Part shown: in pieces, positions 7,025 to 16,438 of the stretch
How the letters are laid out: each line of letters opens with the position of its first letter
How positions within the stretch are numbered: the first letter of the stretch is position 1
From: Eubacteriales bacterium
GTDB taxonomy: Bacteria > Bacillota_A > Clostridia > Christensenellales > Aristaeellaceae
Direction of reading: 5' to 3'
Assembly (NCBI GenBank): GCA_029974035.1
Contig: JARKQG010000075.1
Span: 1 to 64,000, forward strand
DNA length: 64,000 bases
The notes under the pieces: model-generated
Database searches by the model: none
What the model was told of the DNA's origin: nothing
What the model saw: the letters and a program-made list of their open reading frames with translations, nothing else
Made by a program: the position numbers and the translations under genes

Positions 7025-9688
7025 TTACAGGCGCTTTCTGGACTTTTGCGCCGACAGGAGCCGGGCGGCGGTGTCCTGCGGGGCGGCGGCCGGCGCGGCG
7101 GTTTTCGGCTCCGCCGTCCGGGACGCCTTCTTTGCGCGCGGGCGGCGGCGCGGCGCGCGGACATTCTCCAGCACGCGCTCCCAGGGCAGCCGGTTCAGCG
7201 CCGCATCCAGAAGGAACAGAATCAGCGCCGCCAGCGTAAGTGCGCTTGAAAGGTCCCGGCGCGTTCGGGCGGGCCGGCTCCGGGCGGAGAGCAGCTGGGC
7301 GGCGTCGGTCACCACCCGACCGCCGGTCGCCTGGGCGAGGGCTTCGAGCTTTCCTTCCTCGCGGCGCAGCCGAAGATCGTATTCCTCCGGCCAGGCGGCC
7401 ACCGCGCCGCCTTCAGCCACGAGCGCCGCCTGGCCGTCTTTCGTCCGCGACACGGTGACGGCGTACGCGCCCTGGTCCTGGGCGGGCAGTTCCGCCTCGT
7501 AAACGCCGGGCGCGGTTTCGCGAAGCGCGGCGGATTGGGCTTCGCCCCCGGGCGCAAATACCTCCGCCGACAGGTCCTGACCGGGCGCGGCATCCTCCGG
7601 TTCGTAGCGAAGGCGCAGCGCGCCGTCGTCAATCCGGGCGTCAAGCGCGCCCTCGTGGCGGGCGTCGGGCAGCACGTAGGCAACCAGTCCGCCAAAAAAG
7701 GCCGCGGCATCGTCCCAGGAGAGAAAGGCGTCTGTCCACGCGCCCGAGGCGTCGCTGGTCCAGGCGGCAACGCGGCCCGCGCCGTAGCGCCAGTCGGCCA
7801 GGAGCGGCTCGTCGGTGTCGCTGACTAGCGAGATCTGGGCCAGCGGCCGGGCGGTGGTCGAAAGGTAGCCGGTCAGCGGGGGAAGGCCGTCAAAGGCGGT
7901 CATGGAATTGTTTTCGGTCACCACCGGCGTAAACGCCCGGTTCTGCACGTAGCGGCCGGTGGCCATGAAGGTCTCCTTGGCGAAGATCTTGGGCAGGCTG
8001 TCAAATTCCCCCGCCTGATAGGCGCGGCCCTCGCCCAGGACCGCCAGGTCCTGAAGCAGCGCCGCGTTCGCGCCGGAGCCGATGGCCACGCTGGTCAGCG
8101 TGATGCCTTCCTGCGCCATGGCGGAGACGATCGGCTGAAACCCGCCGTCCCCCGGTTCGCCGTCGGAGAGGAAGATCACGTGCTTTTGGGCGGCGTCCGA
8201 TTCCGAGAGCGCGCGGTAGGCCTCGCTCAGCGCGCCGGCAAAGGCGGTGCCGCCGCCCGGGCGGATGGTGCCGATCATCGCCTGGATTGACGGCATGTCC
8301 TCCACCTTTTTCAGCGGCACCGCCCACTTGGCGGTGTCATCAAAGGCGATCACGCCGATGGAATCCTCGCCCGTCAGCACCTCGCAGGCGCGCATGGCGG
8401 CTTCCTTGGCCAGTTCCAGCCGCGTCACGCCGTACCGGCCCTCGGTCATGGAACCGGATTTGTCGATCGCCAGGACGAGCGCCAGCGACGGCATGTCCAG
8501 CTGGCCCCGTACGTCCATCGTGACCGGCAGCATCCTTTCCAGCGCGCTGCCCCTGTACCCGCCCAGCGCGTAGCTCCGGTCGCCGCCGGTGACCACGAGG
8601 CCCCGCCCGAAGGTGCGGACGGCTTCGTCCAGCGCGGCGGTCTGGGCGTCCGAAAGGTCGCCGGCATCCACATTGACCAGCGCGACGGCGTCATAGCGCC
8701 TCAATTCGTCCGCGGACGCCGGAAGCTGCGCGGGTGATACCGCCCGGACGTCGAAGGCGGCGGCAATGAGCATGTCCCGGAGCGCCGCGCCCTCCCCGGC
8801 GCTTCCCTCGGCAATCAGCACCGCGGCGCGGCCGTCTACGCGGGCGTAGGCGGCCTGGCGGTTGTTGCGGGATTCCCCGTCGCCCTCCGCCACCAGGTAC
8901 GCCTCGTAGGTGACCAGACCCGGCGCGCCCGCCGTCTGCCGGAAGGAGAAGTTGTTTTCACCCCTGCGCAGCGTGACTTCCCGGGTGGCGACCACCTTGC
9001 CGTTTTCGTAGAGCGCCAGCGTCGCGCCGGCGGCATGGGTGGCGTCCACCGTCAGGCCGATCTGGAACGACTGGCCCTCCCGCAGCGAGCCGGGCAGCGC
9101 AAGGCTGGTCAACTGGGCGTCGGGCGCGTCGGGCGCGGCAAAGGCCATCACGTCCACCGGGATGCCCCGCGCGGCCAGAAGCTCGGCCTGTTCGGAAACG
9201 TCGTCCACCAGGCCGTCGCTCAAAACCGCGATGCGTCCGGCGCCGGGCGTCAGCGAGGAGGCCAGTAAAAGCGCCTCCGACAGGCGGCTGTCGTCCCTGG
9301 CGAGGCTCAGATCGGGCTGTCCCGCCTCGCGGGCGAGGGACGGCGGCGTCACCGCCCCGGCGCCGCGCGCAAAGGCGATTTCACCAATCCGGATGTCGTC
9401 CGGCGCGGTGGCGAGCGCCGTTTTCAGCGCCGCATCCATTTCGCTCCCGATGCCTTTGGTGGAATCGGAGGCGTCGAAAAGGACCCAGGTCATGCTGTCC
9501 CGGGACTCAAACACCGCGCCGGGCGCGGCCAGCGAAAGCGCCACCAGCGCGATCAGAAGCGCGCGGTTGACCAGCATCAGCAGCCTTTTCGGCCCCCGGA
9601 CGCCGCCCCTTCGCGCCAGCAGCCACAGCGCGCCCAGGCCCAGCGGGATCAGCCCCAGAAAGACCGGTTTTGCAAATTCAAAGCCCAC
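7025..9688 (-). CDS. Large membrane protein with two VWA-type domains
   Basis: An 887-residue membrane protein and last gene of the operon. Two N-terminal membrane helices (about 4-20 and 37-55) precede a first von Willebrand A-like domain with a MIDAS-like DASDST motif (starting TWVLFDASD). A CARDB-like and amidotransferase-like stretch follows (ENGKVVATREVTL; YDAVALVNVDAGDLS). The second VWA domain has a complete MIDAS (AIDKSGSM, then DGEPGDGG). A further helix lies near the C-terminus (ALTLAALILFLLDAALN), followed by a basic Ala/Arg/Lys tail. GTG 9688 is used because GGGAGG lies 10 nt upstream; it overlaps the previous gene by 11 bp. Metal-dependent protein binding is expected. It resembles the BatA/BatB-type partners of MoxR ATPases; its function is unknown. 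Confidence 0.8.
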   Translation of the reverse strand: MGFEFAKPVFLGLIPLGLGALWLLARRGGVRGPKRLLMLVNRALLIALVALSLAAPGAVFESRDSMTWVLFDASDSTKGIGSEMDAALKTALATAPDDIRIGEIAFARGAGAVTPPSLAREAGQPDLSLARDDSRLSEALLLASSLTPGAGRIAVLSDGLVDDVSEQAELLAARGIPVDVMAFAAPDAPDAQLTSLALPGSLREGQSFQIGLTVDATHAAGATLALYENGKVVATREVTLRRGENNFSFRQTAGAPGLVTYEAYLVAEGDGESRNNRQAAYARVDGRAAVLIAEGSAGEGAALRDMLIAAAFDVRAVSPAQLPASADELRRYDAVALVNVDAGDLSDAQTAALDEAVRTFGRGLVVTGGDRSYALGGYRGSALERMLPVTMDVRGQLDMPSLALVLAIDKSGSMTEGRYGVTRLELAKEAAMRACEVLTGEDSIGVIAFDDTAKWAVPLKKVEDMPSIQAMIGTIRPGGGTAFAGALSEAYRALSESDAAQKHVIFLSDGEPGDGGFQPIVSAMAQEGITLTSVAIGSGANAALLQDLAVLGEGRAYQAGEFDSLPKIFAKETFMATGRYVQNRAFTPVVTENNSMTAFDGLPPLTGYLSTTARPLAQISLVSDTDEPLLADWRYGAGRVAAWTSDASGAWTDAFLSWDDAAAFFGGLVAYVLPDARHEGALDARIDDGALRLRYEPEDAAPGQDLSAEVFAPGGEAQSAALRETAPGVYEAELPAQDQGAYAVTVSRTKDGQAALVAEGGAVAAWPEEYDLRLRREEGKLEALAQATGGRVVTDAAQLLSARSRPARTRRDLSSALTLAALILFLLDAALNRLPWERVLENVRAPRRRPRAKKASRTAEPKTAAPAAAPQDTAARLLSAQKSRKRL

Positions 9689-11237
9689 GCGCGCGCACCT
9701 CCCATTCCGCAAAGAGCATCGCAAAGAAGAGGAGGAGCGGGATGACCGTCAGCTCCCGCCCCGCGCCCGGCGCGGTCGCGGCGGCGGGCGCGCGCTCGGT
9801 GTCGGGAACAAGGCGGATGTCGCTCTCCGCGGGCGGGATGTTGCCCGGCACCGCCGGCGCCCCGGTGTCCTCCGGCATGAGCCAGTTCAGCAGGTTGGCG
9901 ATCAGCACCGGAAAGTCCATCCGGGCGGGCAGGTTGCTCGCGTGGGGGTCAAAGCCGAGGCGTGCCACCCGGCGGCCGTCCTCCTCGTAAACCGAGAGCA
10001 CCGCGTCGCCGCCCGCCGTGAGGATGGGCGTGCCACCCTCCAGCGCCCGGTAGGCGCGGACCGCCAGGCCGTCCAGCGGCATGTTTTCGGTCAGCTGCCG
10101 GGCGAGCGCGCCGTCCGCCGCCGTCATTTTGGATGGCCGCGCCGTCGCGTCCGCAAATTCGATCAGAATCAGCGGCGCGCCCTCGGGCAATACCTCGGGA
10201 ATGTCCCCTTCAAACACGTACAGCGAAAAGCCGCCCGTCGCCACCGCATCCCGGGCCGAGGCGCGCACCAGCGTCACGTCCGACCGGAGGGACAGCGCCT
10301 TTTCCAGAAACACATCGTCCGCGCCCGCCAGCGCGACGGTCCTGCGCGCTTCCGGGGCCGACGCCGCTTCGAAGGCGTTGTCGGCGGCCAGCGCGTCACC
10401 CTCCACGATGCGCGCCATCAGCCGGCTCGCCCCCTCCGGAATCTGAAACCGGACGCCCACGTCCCCGCCTTCGGGCAGGTCCGCCTTGCGCACGTCGCAC
10501 AGCGCGCCGTCGGCGTAGCATTCGACCGTCAGGCGGCACGCCGCGCCGTGGTTGACGAGGCGCGCAAGCGCCTGGGCACCGTCAAACGCCAGCGATGCGA
10601 CCGCGCGGTTGTCCGCGCCGGAAAACGGCGCGCGCAGTACCGCGCCGGTGCCCTCGGGCGCGGGGGAATCGGAGTAGAGGTAGGTGACGAGGCCCTCGGT
10701 CTCCCGGGACAGCGCCCGGGCCACCGACAGTGCGCCCGCGACCTTTGCGCCGCCCGTTTCGGGGGAGAGCGCGTCCAGCGCGCGCCGGAGCTCGGCCAAA
10801 TCGGCGGAGCGGGCCAGCACCTGGCGCACTTCCCGGCCCGCCGTGATTACCGTGATTCTGGCGCCCGCGCCCATGCGCCCGGCGATGGCCCAGGCGTCCT
10901 CCGCGGATCTTTCCAGGCGGCTTTGGCCTGCGTCCATCGCGCCCATGCTGGCGGACACGTCAAATACGAATACGGCCTCCGATCCGGCGCCGCCGGAAAG
11001 CGCCGGGCGCATCAGGGAAAGCGCAATCAGCAGCGCCATTAAAAGCTGGCAGAGGAGCAGCAGGTTCTTTTTCAGTTTTTGAAAGGGCCTGTCGGCGCTC
11101 AGGTCGTTCAGCGCCCGCCGCCAGATCAGCGTGCTGGGCACCACCTGGTCCACGTAGCGCCTTTTGAGCAGGTACAGCGCCGCGATGGCCGCCAGGGATG
11201 TGAGCGCCCAGGCGCCGGAGGGGTTCAATAGTTGCAT
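9678..11237 (-). CDS. BatA-like protein (aerotolerance N-terminal domain plus VWA)
   Basis: A 519-residue protein. The N-terminal membrane segment and juxtamembrane block (LNPSGAWALTSLAAIAALYLLKRR, VPSTLIWRRAL) match the aerotolerance/BatA N-terminal domain. A second helix (about 58-78) is followed by a VWA domain with MIDAS residues DVSAS. A long extracytoplasmic part and a final hydrophobic segment (VIPLLLFFAMLFAEW) complete it. It sits between the DUF58 gene (12-nt gap) and the dual-VWA gene (11-bp overlap), the usual order in MoxR-DUF58-VWA operons. It probably forms a membrane complex with the neighbouring VWA protein. The client substrates are not known. Confidence 0.8.
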   Translation of the reverse strand: MQLLNPSGAWALTSLAAIAALYLLKRRYVDQVVPSTLIWRRALNDLSADRPFQKLKKNLLLLCQLLMALLIALSLMRPALSGGAGSEAVFVFDVSASMGAMDAGQSRLERSAEDAWAIAGRMGAGARITVITAGREVRQVLARSADLAELRRALDALSPETGGAKVAGALSVARALSRETEGLVTYLYSDSPAPEGTGAVLRAPFSGADNRAVASLAFDGAQALARLVNHGAACRLTVECYADGALCDVRKADLPEGGDVGVRFQIPEGASRLMARIVEGDALAADNAFEAASAPEARRTVALAGADDVFLEKALSLRSDVTLVRASARDAVATGGFSLYVFEGDIPEVLPEGAPLILIEFADATARPSKMTAADGALARQLTENMPLDGLAVRAYRALEGGTPILTAGGDAVLSVYEEDGRRVARLGFDPHASNLPARMDFPVLIANLLNWLMPEDTGAPAVPGNIPPAESDIRLVPDTERAPAAATAPGAGRELTVIPLLLFFAMLFAEWEVRARGL

Positions 11238-11249
11238 GGCACGCTCCGA

Positions 11250-12103
11250 TTATGGAACCGCGACGCCGCTTTTGACAAGGGCGCTCAGCGCGGTTTCCTC
11301 AAAATCCTCCGAGGCGTTCAGAAGCGCCCGGGGCGCGGCGTACTTCGCGGCCGTTCTGGAAACGTCGGTAAGAAACGCTTCAAGCGCTTGGGCGTAGGCC
11401 CCAAACGCGGCGGTGCCCGCCTGAATGCGAACCTCGCGTCCGTTCTCCGAATCGAGCAGCCGCAGCGCGCCCTCGAAGGCGGGGGAGAGCTCCGGGCCGG
11501 ACAGCACCTGCGCGATCATCGGCGCCTGGCCGTAAAACCGGAGCGCGGCGAACCCCGCGTCAAAGCCGTCCTCGGACAAAAGGTCGGAAATCACCGCCGC
11601 CACGCCCTTGCCGCCGTGAAAGGGCACCCTGGGCAGCGCGCGGCCAAGCAGCAGGCGGCCTTCCGGTTTTGCGCCCGCGAGAAACGCGGCCGCGCGGGAG
11701 AAGGCGGCACGGCCCGTAAAGACGGCGCTCTCCCGGAGGCCTTCGGACATCAGCACGATCCGCGCCCGGTCGCCGCCCGAGAGCGCCAGGTATACCAGCG
11801 CCTCCGCCGCCTTGACCGCGGTTTCCCATTTTCCCTCCGGCGCCATCGATCCGCTGGCATCCATCAGGACCGTCAGGGTGGTCTCCCGCTCCTCGGTGAA
11901 CAGCTTCAAAAACAACCGGTCAAAGCGGGCGTAGGCGTTCCAGTCAATCCTGCGGATGTCGTCCCCCGGCGCGTATTCCCGGAAGTCGGAAAATTCCGCG
12001 CTGGTGCCCAGAAGCTTCGACCGCCGCGCGCCGCCGGAAGCGCCGCGGGCCGCGTCCGCGAGCGCCAGGCGAAGCGCGTCCAGCCGCCGGAGAAAGCCCT
12101 CGC

Positions 12104-12110
<7 letters not shown>
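11250..12110 (-). CDS. DUF58 protein, partner of MoxR
   Basis: A 286-residue cytoplasmic DUF58 protein. It shows the family signature GTSAEFSDFREYAPGDDIRRIDWNAYARFDRLFLKLF, followed by a VWA-like metal site (VLMDASGSMAPEG). It lacks the N-terminal membrane helices seen in the second DUF58 protein of this window (35767). It overlaps the 3' end of the MoxR gene by 7 bp, so translation is coupled. DUF58 proteins are usually encoded next to MoxR ATPases and are thought to be handed over to or remodelled by them. Identity is firm; function is inferred from family context. Confidence 0.85.
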
Positions 12111-13093
<983 letters not shown>

Positions 13094-13095
13094 GT

Positions 13096-14589
13096 CTACC
13101 CCTCGCTTTCGTCGATCAGCGCGTCGAAATACGCGCTCACCATCTTCCGGACATCCTCCGGTACCCCGGGCCGGTCGGCGGCTTGGGCGGCCGCCTGGCC
13201 GTAGGAATACGCGCCCCGGGCGAAGGGCACCATGCCGTCCGCCGTGCCCAGCCCCGGCGCGAGATCCGCGCGGGCCACGTCGCCGTCGCCGACGCGGCCG
13301 GCGGAATGGCTGATTTCTCCGCCGTCGCCCAGCCGGGTCGGGTCGTAGATGGATTCGTAGGCGCCCGTCCTGACGATCGGCGCACCCGCGCCTCCGCCGG
13401 CGTTTGACCGCCCGGCATTGCCCTCTTTTGACCCCGCATCCCGGTTGGTGGAGCCCATGCCGGCGCCCGCGCCGCCGCCCTGGCCCGCGCCGCTGCCCTG
13501 GCCTGCGGCGGAACCGGCGCCGAGGCCGTCCTTTCCGGCGGTGCTCCCGCCCAGCCCAGCCCTGGCCGAGGCGACCAGTGCGCGCAGCTGCCCGGCGGAC
13601 GCGGAGGAGGTTGTGGCGGACAGGGCCGCGGCCAACTGGCTCAGCGCCGCCGTCCGGGCCGGGCCCGGAGCGGCTTGGGCCGCGTTTTGGAGCGCCGTCT
13701 TGAGCGCGCTGCCCGAGGGCGCCGCGGCCGCGGCGGCGGACAGCGCCCGGTTCACCGCATTCGCGTCGCCCGAAGCCAGGTCCTCCGCGGCCTTTTGCAG
13801 GTGGCCGGCGTCGCCCGCTTCCAGCGCCTGCCCAAGCGCCTCCAGTCCGCCCGCCGCCAGCGCCTCGGCGGCCTCGTCCAGGGCGCGCCGGGTCTGCTGC
13901 CGCTCAATCCGGCGGATCGCGTCGTCGGCTTCGTTCAGCGCCAGCAGCGCGTCCCGCGCGGATTCGCTGGCCTTGAGCGCCTGGGAAAGCGTCCCGGCCA
14001 GTTTCTTCAGCCGGGCCTGCTGATCCGGGTCGGCGGACGCGGGCAGTGCTTCCGCCGCCGTTTCAATTTTTTTCGCCTGTTCGTGAAGCGCCTCCCGCAG
14101 AAGCTGTTTTTCCGCGACCACCGCGCGCTGCGGATTCGGGAAAAAGGCCAGCGCGCCGGAGAGCAGCATGAAAAACGCCGTGGCCGCCAGCCATCTGCGA
14201 TTCGGCCGGATTGGCAGCGCGCGTCCCAAGTCGAGGGCCGCGAGGGCCGCAAGCGCGTCCTCCCGCTGCATTTGCGCCATGGGGGAGGAATCGGCCCCAT
14301 GCTCCAGCGCGGTCAGCGCCCGCTGCTTGAGACCGCCCCCGTCCGCCGCCCGGGCAGCCCGGCGGCCTGAAACCGGCCAGAGAAAGACGGCGGCGACGGC
14401 GAGCGCCGCCAGCGCCAGCAGCGGTGCCAGCAGCGTCCCCGGGCGTTCGACGGGCGTGAAAAACATGGCGACGCGAAGCCCCAGAATAAAGGCCGTCGCG
14501 GCAAAAAGCGCGTACTCCGCCGCCCGGGACGCGCGGACAAGGCGCACCCGCAGGCGCACGGGCCTCAGCGCGCGGGCAAGGGCCTTCAT
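13096..14589 (-). CDS. Membrane protein with long alanine-rich coiled coil
   Basis: A 497-residue protein. Two N-terminal membrane helices (about 25-45 and 53-72) are followed by a third (about 131-148). A long Ala/Glu/Arg/Leu-rich helical region (about 150-340) has strong heptad character, as in EALHEQAKKIETAAEAL and QALKASESARDALLAL. A Gly/Ala/Ser-rich linker (GAGSAAGQGSGAGQGGGAG) comes next, then a conserved-looking tail (YESIYDPTRLGD ... DVRKMVSAYFDALI). This resembles DUF4175-like proteins found in similar MoxR/VWA operons, but I do not recognise a named family with certainty. The start overlaps the ABC permease stop (ATGA). A structural or scaffold role is inferred. Confidence 0.6.
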   Translation of the reverse strand: MKALARALRPVRLRVRLVRASRAAEYALFAATAFILGLRVAMFFTPVERPGTLLAPLLALAALAVAAVFLWPVSGRRAARAADGGGLKQRALTALEHGADSSPMAQMQREDALAALAALDLGRALPIRPNRRWLAATAFFMLLSGALAFFPNPQRAVVAEKQLLREALHEQAKKIETAAEALPASADPDQQARLKKLAGTLSQALKASESARDALLALNEADDAIRRIERQQTRRALDEAAEALAAGGLEALGQALEAGDAGHLQKAAEDLASGDANAVNRALSAAAAAAPSGSALKTALQNAAQAAPGPARTAALSQLAAALSATTSSASAGQLRALVASARAGLGGSTAGKDGLGAGSAAGQGSGAGQGGGAGAGMGSTNRDAGSKEGNAGRSNAGGGAGAPIVRTGAYESIYDPTRLGDGGEISHSAGRVGDGDVARADLAPGLGTADGMVPFARGAYSYGQAAAQAADRPGVPEDVRKMVSAYFDALIDESEG

Positions 14590-15506
14590 TGCTTCGCCTT
14601 GCCGCGCAGCCTGAAGGCCCGCGGGCGGATCAGCATGGCGGAGGCCAGCGCGAAAACGATGCCCAGCCCGGCCATCAGCGCCATGTTGATGTCCGAGACG
14701 AGGTCAAAGCGGATCTGCTGGAACAGCGAGTAATAGATGTAGCCGTAGGGGATGGTGTTGCTGAAGGTGGTCCGGATCAGCTCGGTCTGATCCACCAGCA
14801 GCGAAACGAGGCCGATGGCCGGATTGACCAGCGTCACCTTGGGGATGAGGGCCATTGCCTGATCGGGGGTTATGGACTGCATCAGCGCCGCGTCCTGGGA
14901 GAGGCGCCGGATGGCGGCATCCGTGCCGAAAAAGAGCGGCAGCAGCGTGCCCAGGCCGATGGCAAACACGATCAGGTAGGCGGTCACGGCGGCGGTGGCC
15001 GTGCGCCGGAACAGCGCCGAGCTGAAAATGCCCACCGACAGCGCCGCGAACGCCGAAACGATCAGAAACAGGAGCGTGCGCAGAACTTCGGCCGGCTCGA
15101 TTCCGCCGGTCACGAACACCAGCGACAGAAACGGCGCGGAGGAGAGCACCAGCACCGCGAGGAACAAAAAGGCGTCCATCAGCTTTCCGAATACGATCTT
15201 GAAGGAACCGGTATCCGTGACCAGCAGAAGATCCAGCGTCTGCCGCTCCCGCTCGCCGGAGATCGCGCCCGCGGTCATCGCGGGGGCGATCAGCACGATC
15301 AGCGCGAACTGCAAAAACGTCAGCCAGATATAGCCCTCGATGCCGGAGCGCATGATCTGGGTGGTCACATAGCCGCGCCCGATGCCCGAAAGCGACATGG
15401 AGAGCGACAGCGCCAGGAGGATCAGGGTGTACAGCGTAAACACCGCGCTCGTCCGGAAGGAGCGCATTCTGCGCTTGGCGCAGAACACGAAGATGGGGTT
15501 CGTCAT
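14586..15506 (-). CDS. ABC-2 type transporter permease
   Basis: A 306-residue permease with six predicted membrane segments, beginning with a cytoplasmic MTNPIFVFCAKRRMRSFRTS. It carries the ABC-2 signature AGAISGERERQTLDLLLVTDTGSFKIVFGKLM. It pairs with the ATPase encoded directly upstream, whose stop it overlaps by ATGA, forming an exporter or membrane-remodelling ABC complex of the GldA/GldF type. The substrate is unknown. Co-transcription with MoxR, DUF58 and VWA genes suggests a shared envelope function. Confidence 0.85.
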   Translation of the reverse strand: MTNPIFVFCAKRRMRSFRTSAVFTLYTLILLALSLSMSLSGIGRGYVTTQIMRSGIEGYIWLTFLQFALIVLIAPAMTAGAISGERERQTLDLLLVTDTGSFKIVFGKLMDAFLFLAVLVLSSAPFLSLVFVTGGIEPAEVLRTLLFLIVSAFAALSVGIFSSALFRRTATAAVTAYLIVFAIGLGTLLPLFFGTDAAIRRLSQDAALMQSITPDQAMALIPKVTLVNPAIGLVSLLVDQTELIRTTFSNTIPYGYIYYSLFQQIRFDLVSDINMALMAGLGIVFALASAMLIRPRAFRLRGKAKQ

Positions 15507-16438
15507 CCTTGCGTCACCTCCAGAAATACGTGCTCCAGGTTCATCCTGCGCCGGTGGACGTCCACCACGGGAACTTCGCCCTCGATCAGCCGCCGGATCA
15601 GCCCGGCGACCTTCCGGTCGTCCTGGACCAGTTCCACCGCCAGCAGCCCGCCCTCCAGCGCCTCGATGGCCGTGACGCCCGGGAACTCGGAAAGGATGGA
15701 CACCGCGTCGTCCAGCGCGCGCTCGTCCGCGTCCCCTGCCAGGCGGATTTCCAGCGGCGCGTCGCCCTGCATCTTCCGGGCCAGCGCCTCGACGCTGCCG
15801 GAAAACACGAGTTTGCCCTTGTCGATGATGGTCAGCGCGTCGCACATCTCGGAGAGCTCCGGCAGGATGTGGGAGGAGATCAGGACCGACTTGCCCATCG
15901 CCCGCAGCCGCAGGAGGATTTCCTTCATTTCGGACCGGGCCCGCGGGTCCATGCCGGAGGCGGGCTCGTCCAGGATCAGGTACTTCGGGTCGTGGATCAG
16001 CGCGTGGGCCATGCACAGCCGCTGCTTCATGCCGCGGGACAGCACGTCCACATACGTATCCCGACGGTCCGCGAGGTTCACAAGTTCCAGCAACTGGCCG
16101 ACCATGCGCGCGCGCTCGCCCGCGCGCATGGCATGGCAGCGGGCGTAGAAGTCCAGGTATTCCCACGCCTTGAGCCGGTCGTACACGCCGAAGAAGTCCG
16201 GCATGTAGCCCACGATCTTCCGGACGGCCCGGGGATTCTTTTTGAGGTCCGCGCCGTCCACGGCGGCTTCGCCGCCGGACATCGGCAAAAGCGTCGCCAG
16301 GATGCGCATGGTGGTGGTCTTGCCCGCGCCGTTGGGCCCGACAAAGCCGTGCAACTCGCCGTCCCGGATGGTCATGTCCAGGCAATCCAGCGCGCGGAAC
16401 GCGCCGTAGTCGCGGGTCAGCCCTTTCAGCTCGATCAC
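15503..16438 (-). CDS. ABC transporter ATP-binding protein (GldA-like)
   Basis: A 311-residue ATPase. It has Walker A GPNGAGKTTTMRIL, a Q-loop region ending VGYMPDFFGVYDRL, the signature LSRGMKQRLCMAHALIHDP (Arg in the usual Gly position), Walker B YLILDEPASGMDP and H-loop ISSHILPE. A C-terminal domain of about 90 residues ends with the RRRMNLEHVFLEVT block typical of ABC-2 exporters. GTG 16438 overlaps the preceding gene's stop (GTGA). It energises the permease at 14586-15506. Confidence 0.9.
   Translation of the reverse strand: MIELKGLTRDYGAFRALDCLDMTIRDGELHGFVGPNGAGKTTTMRILATLLPMSGGEAAVDGADLKKNPRAVRKIVGYMPDFFGVYDRLKAWEYLDFYARCHAMRAGERARMVGQLLELVNLADRRDTYVDVLSRGMKQRLCMAHALIHDPKYLILDEPASGMDPRARSEMKEILLRLRAMGKSVLISSHILPELSEMCDALTIIDKGKLVFSGSVEALARKMQGDAPLEIRLAGDADERALDDAVSILSEFPGVTAIEALEGGLLAVELVQDDRKVAGLIRRLIEGEVPVVDVHRRRMNLEHVFLEVTQG

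Noticed and set aside
9039..11042. Long plus-strand open frame opposite the VWA genes
   Set aside because: It runs across the junction of two overlapping minus-strand genes with clear VWA domains; its composition is that of a shadow frame.
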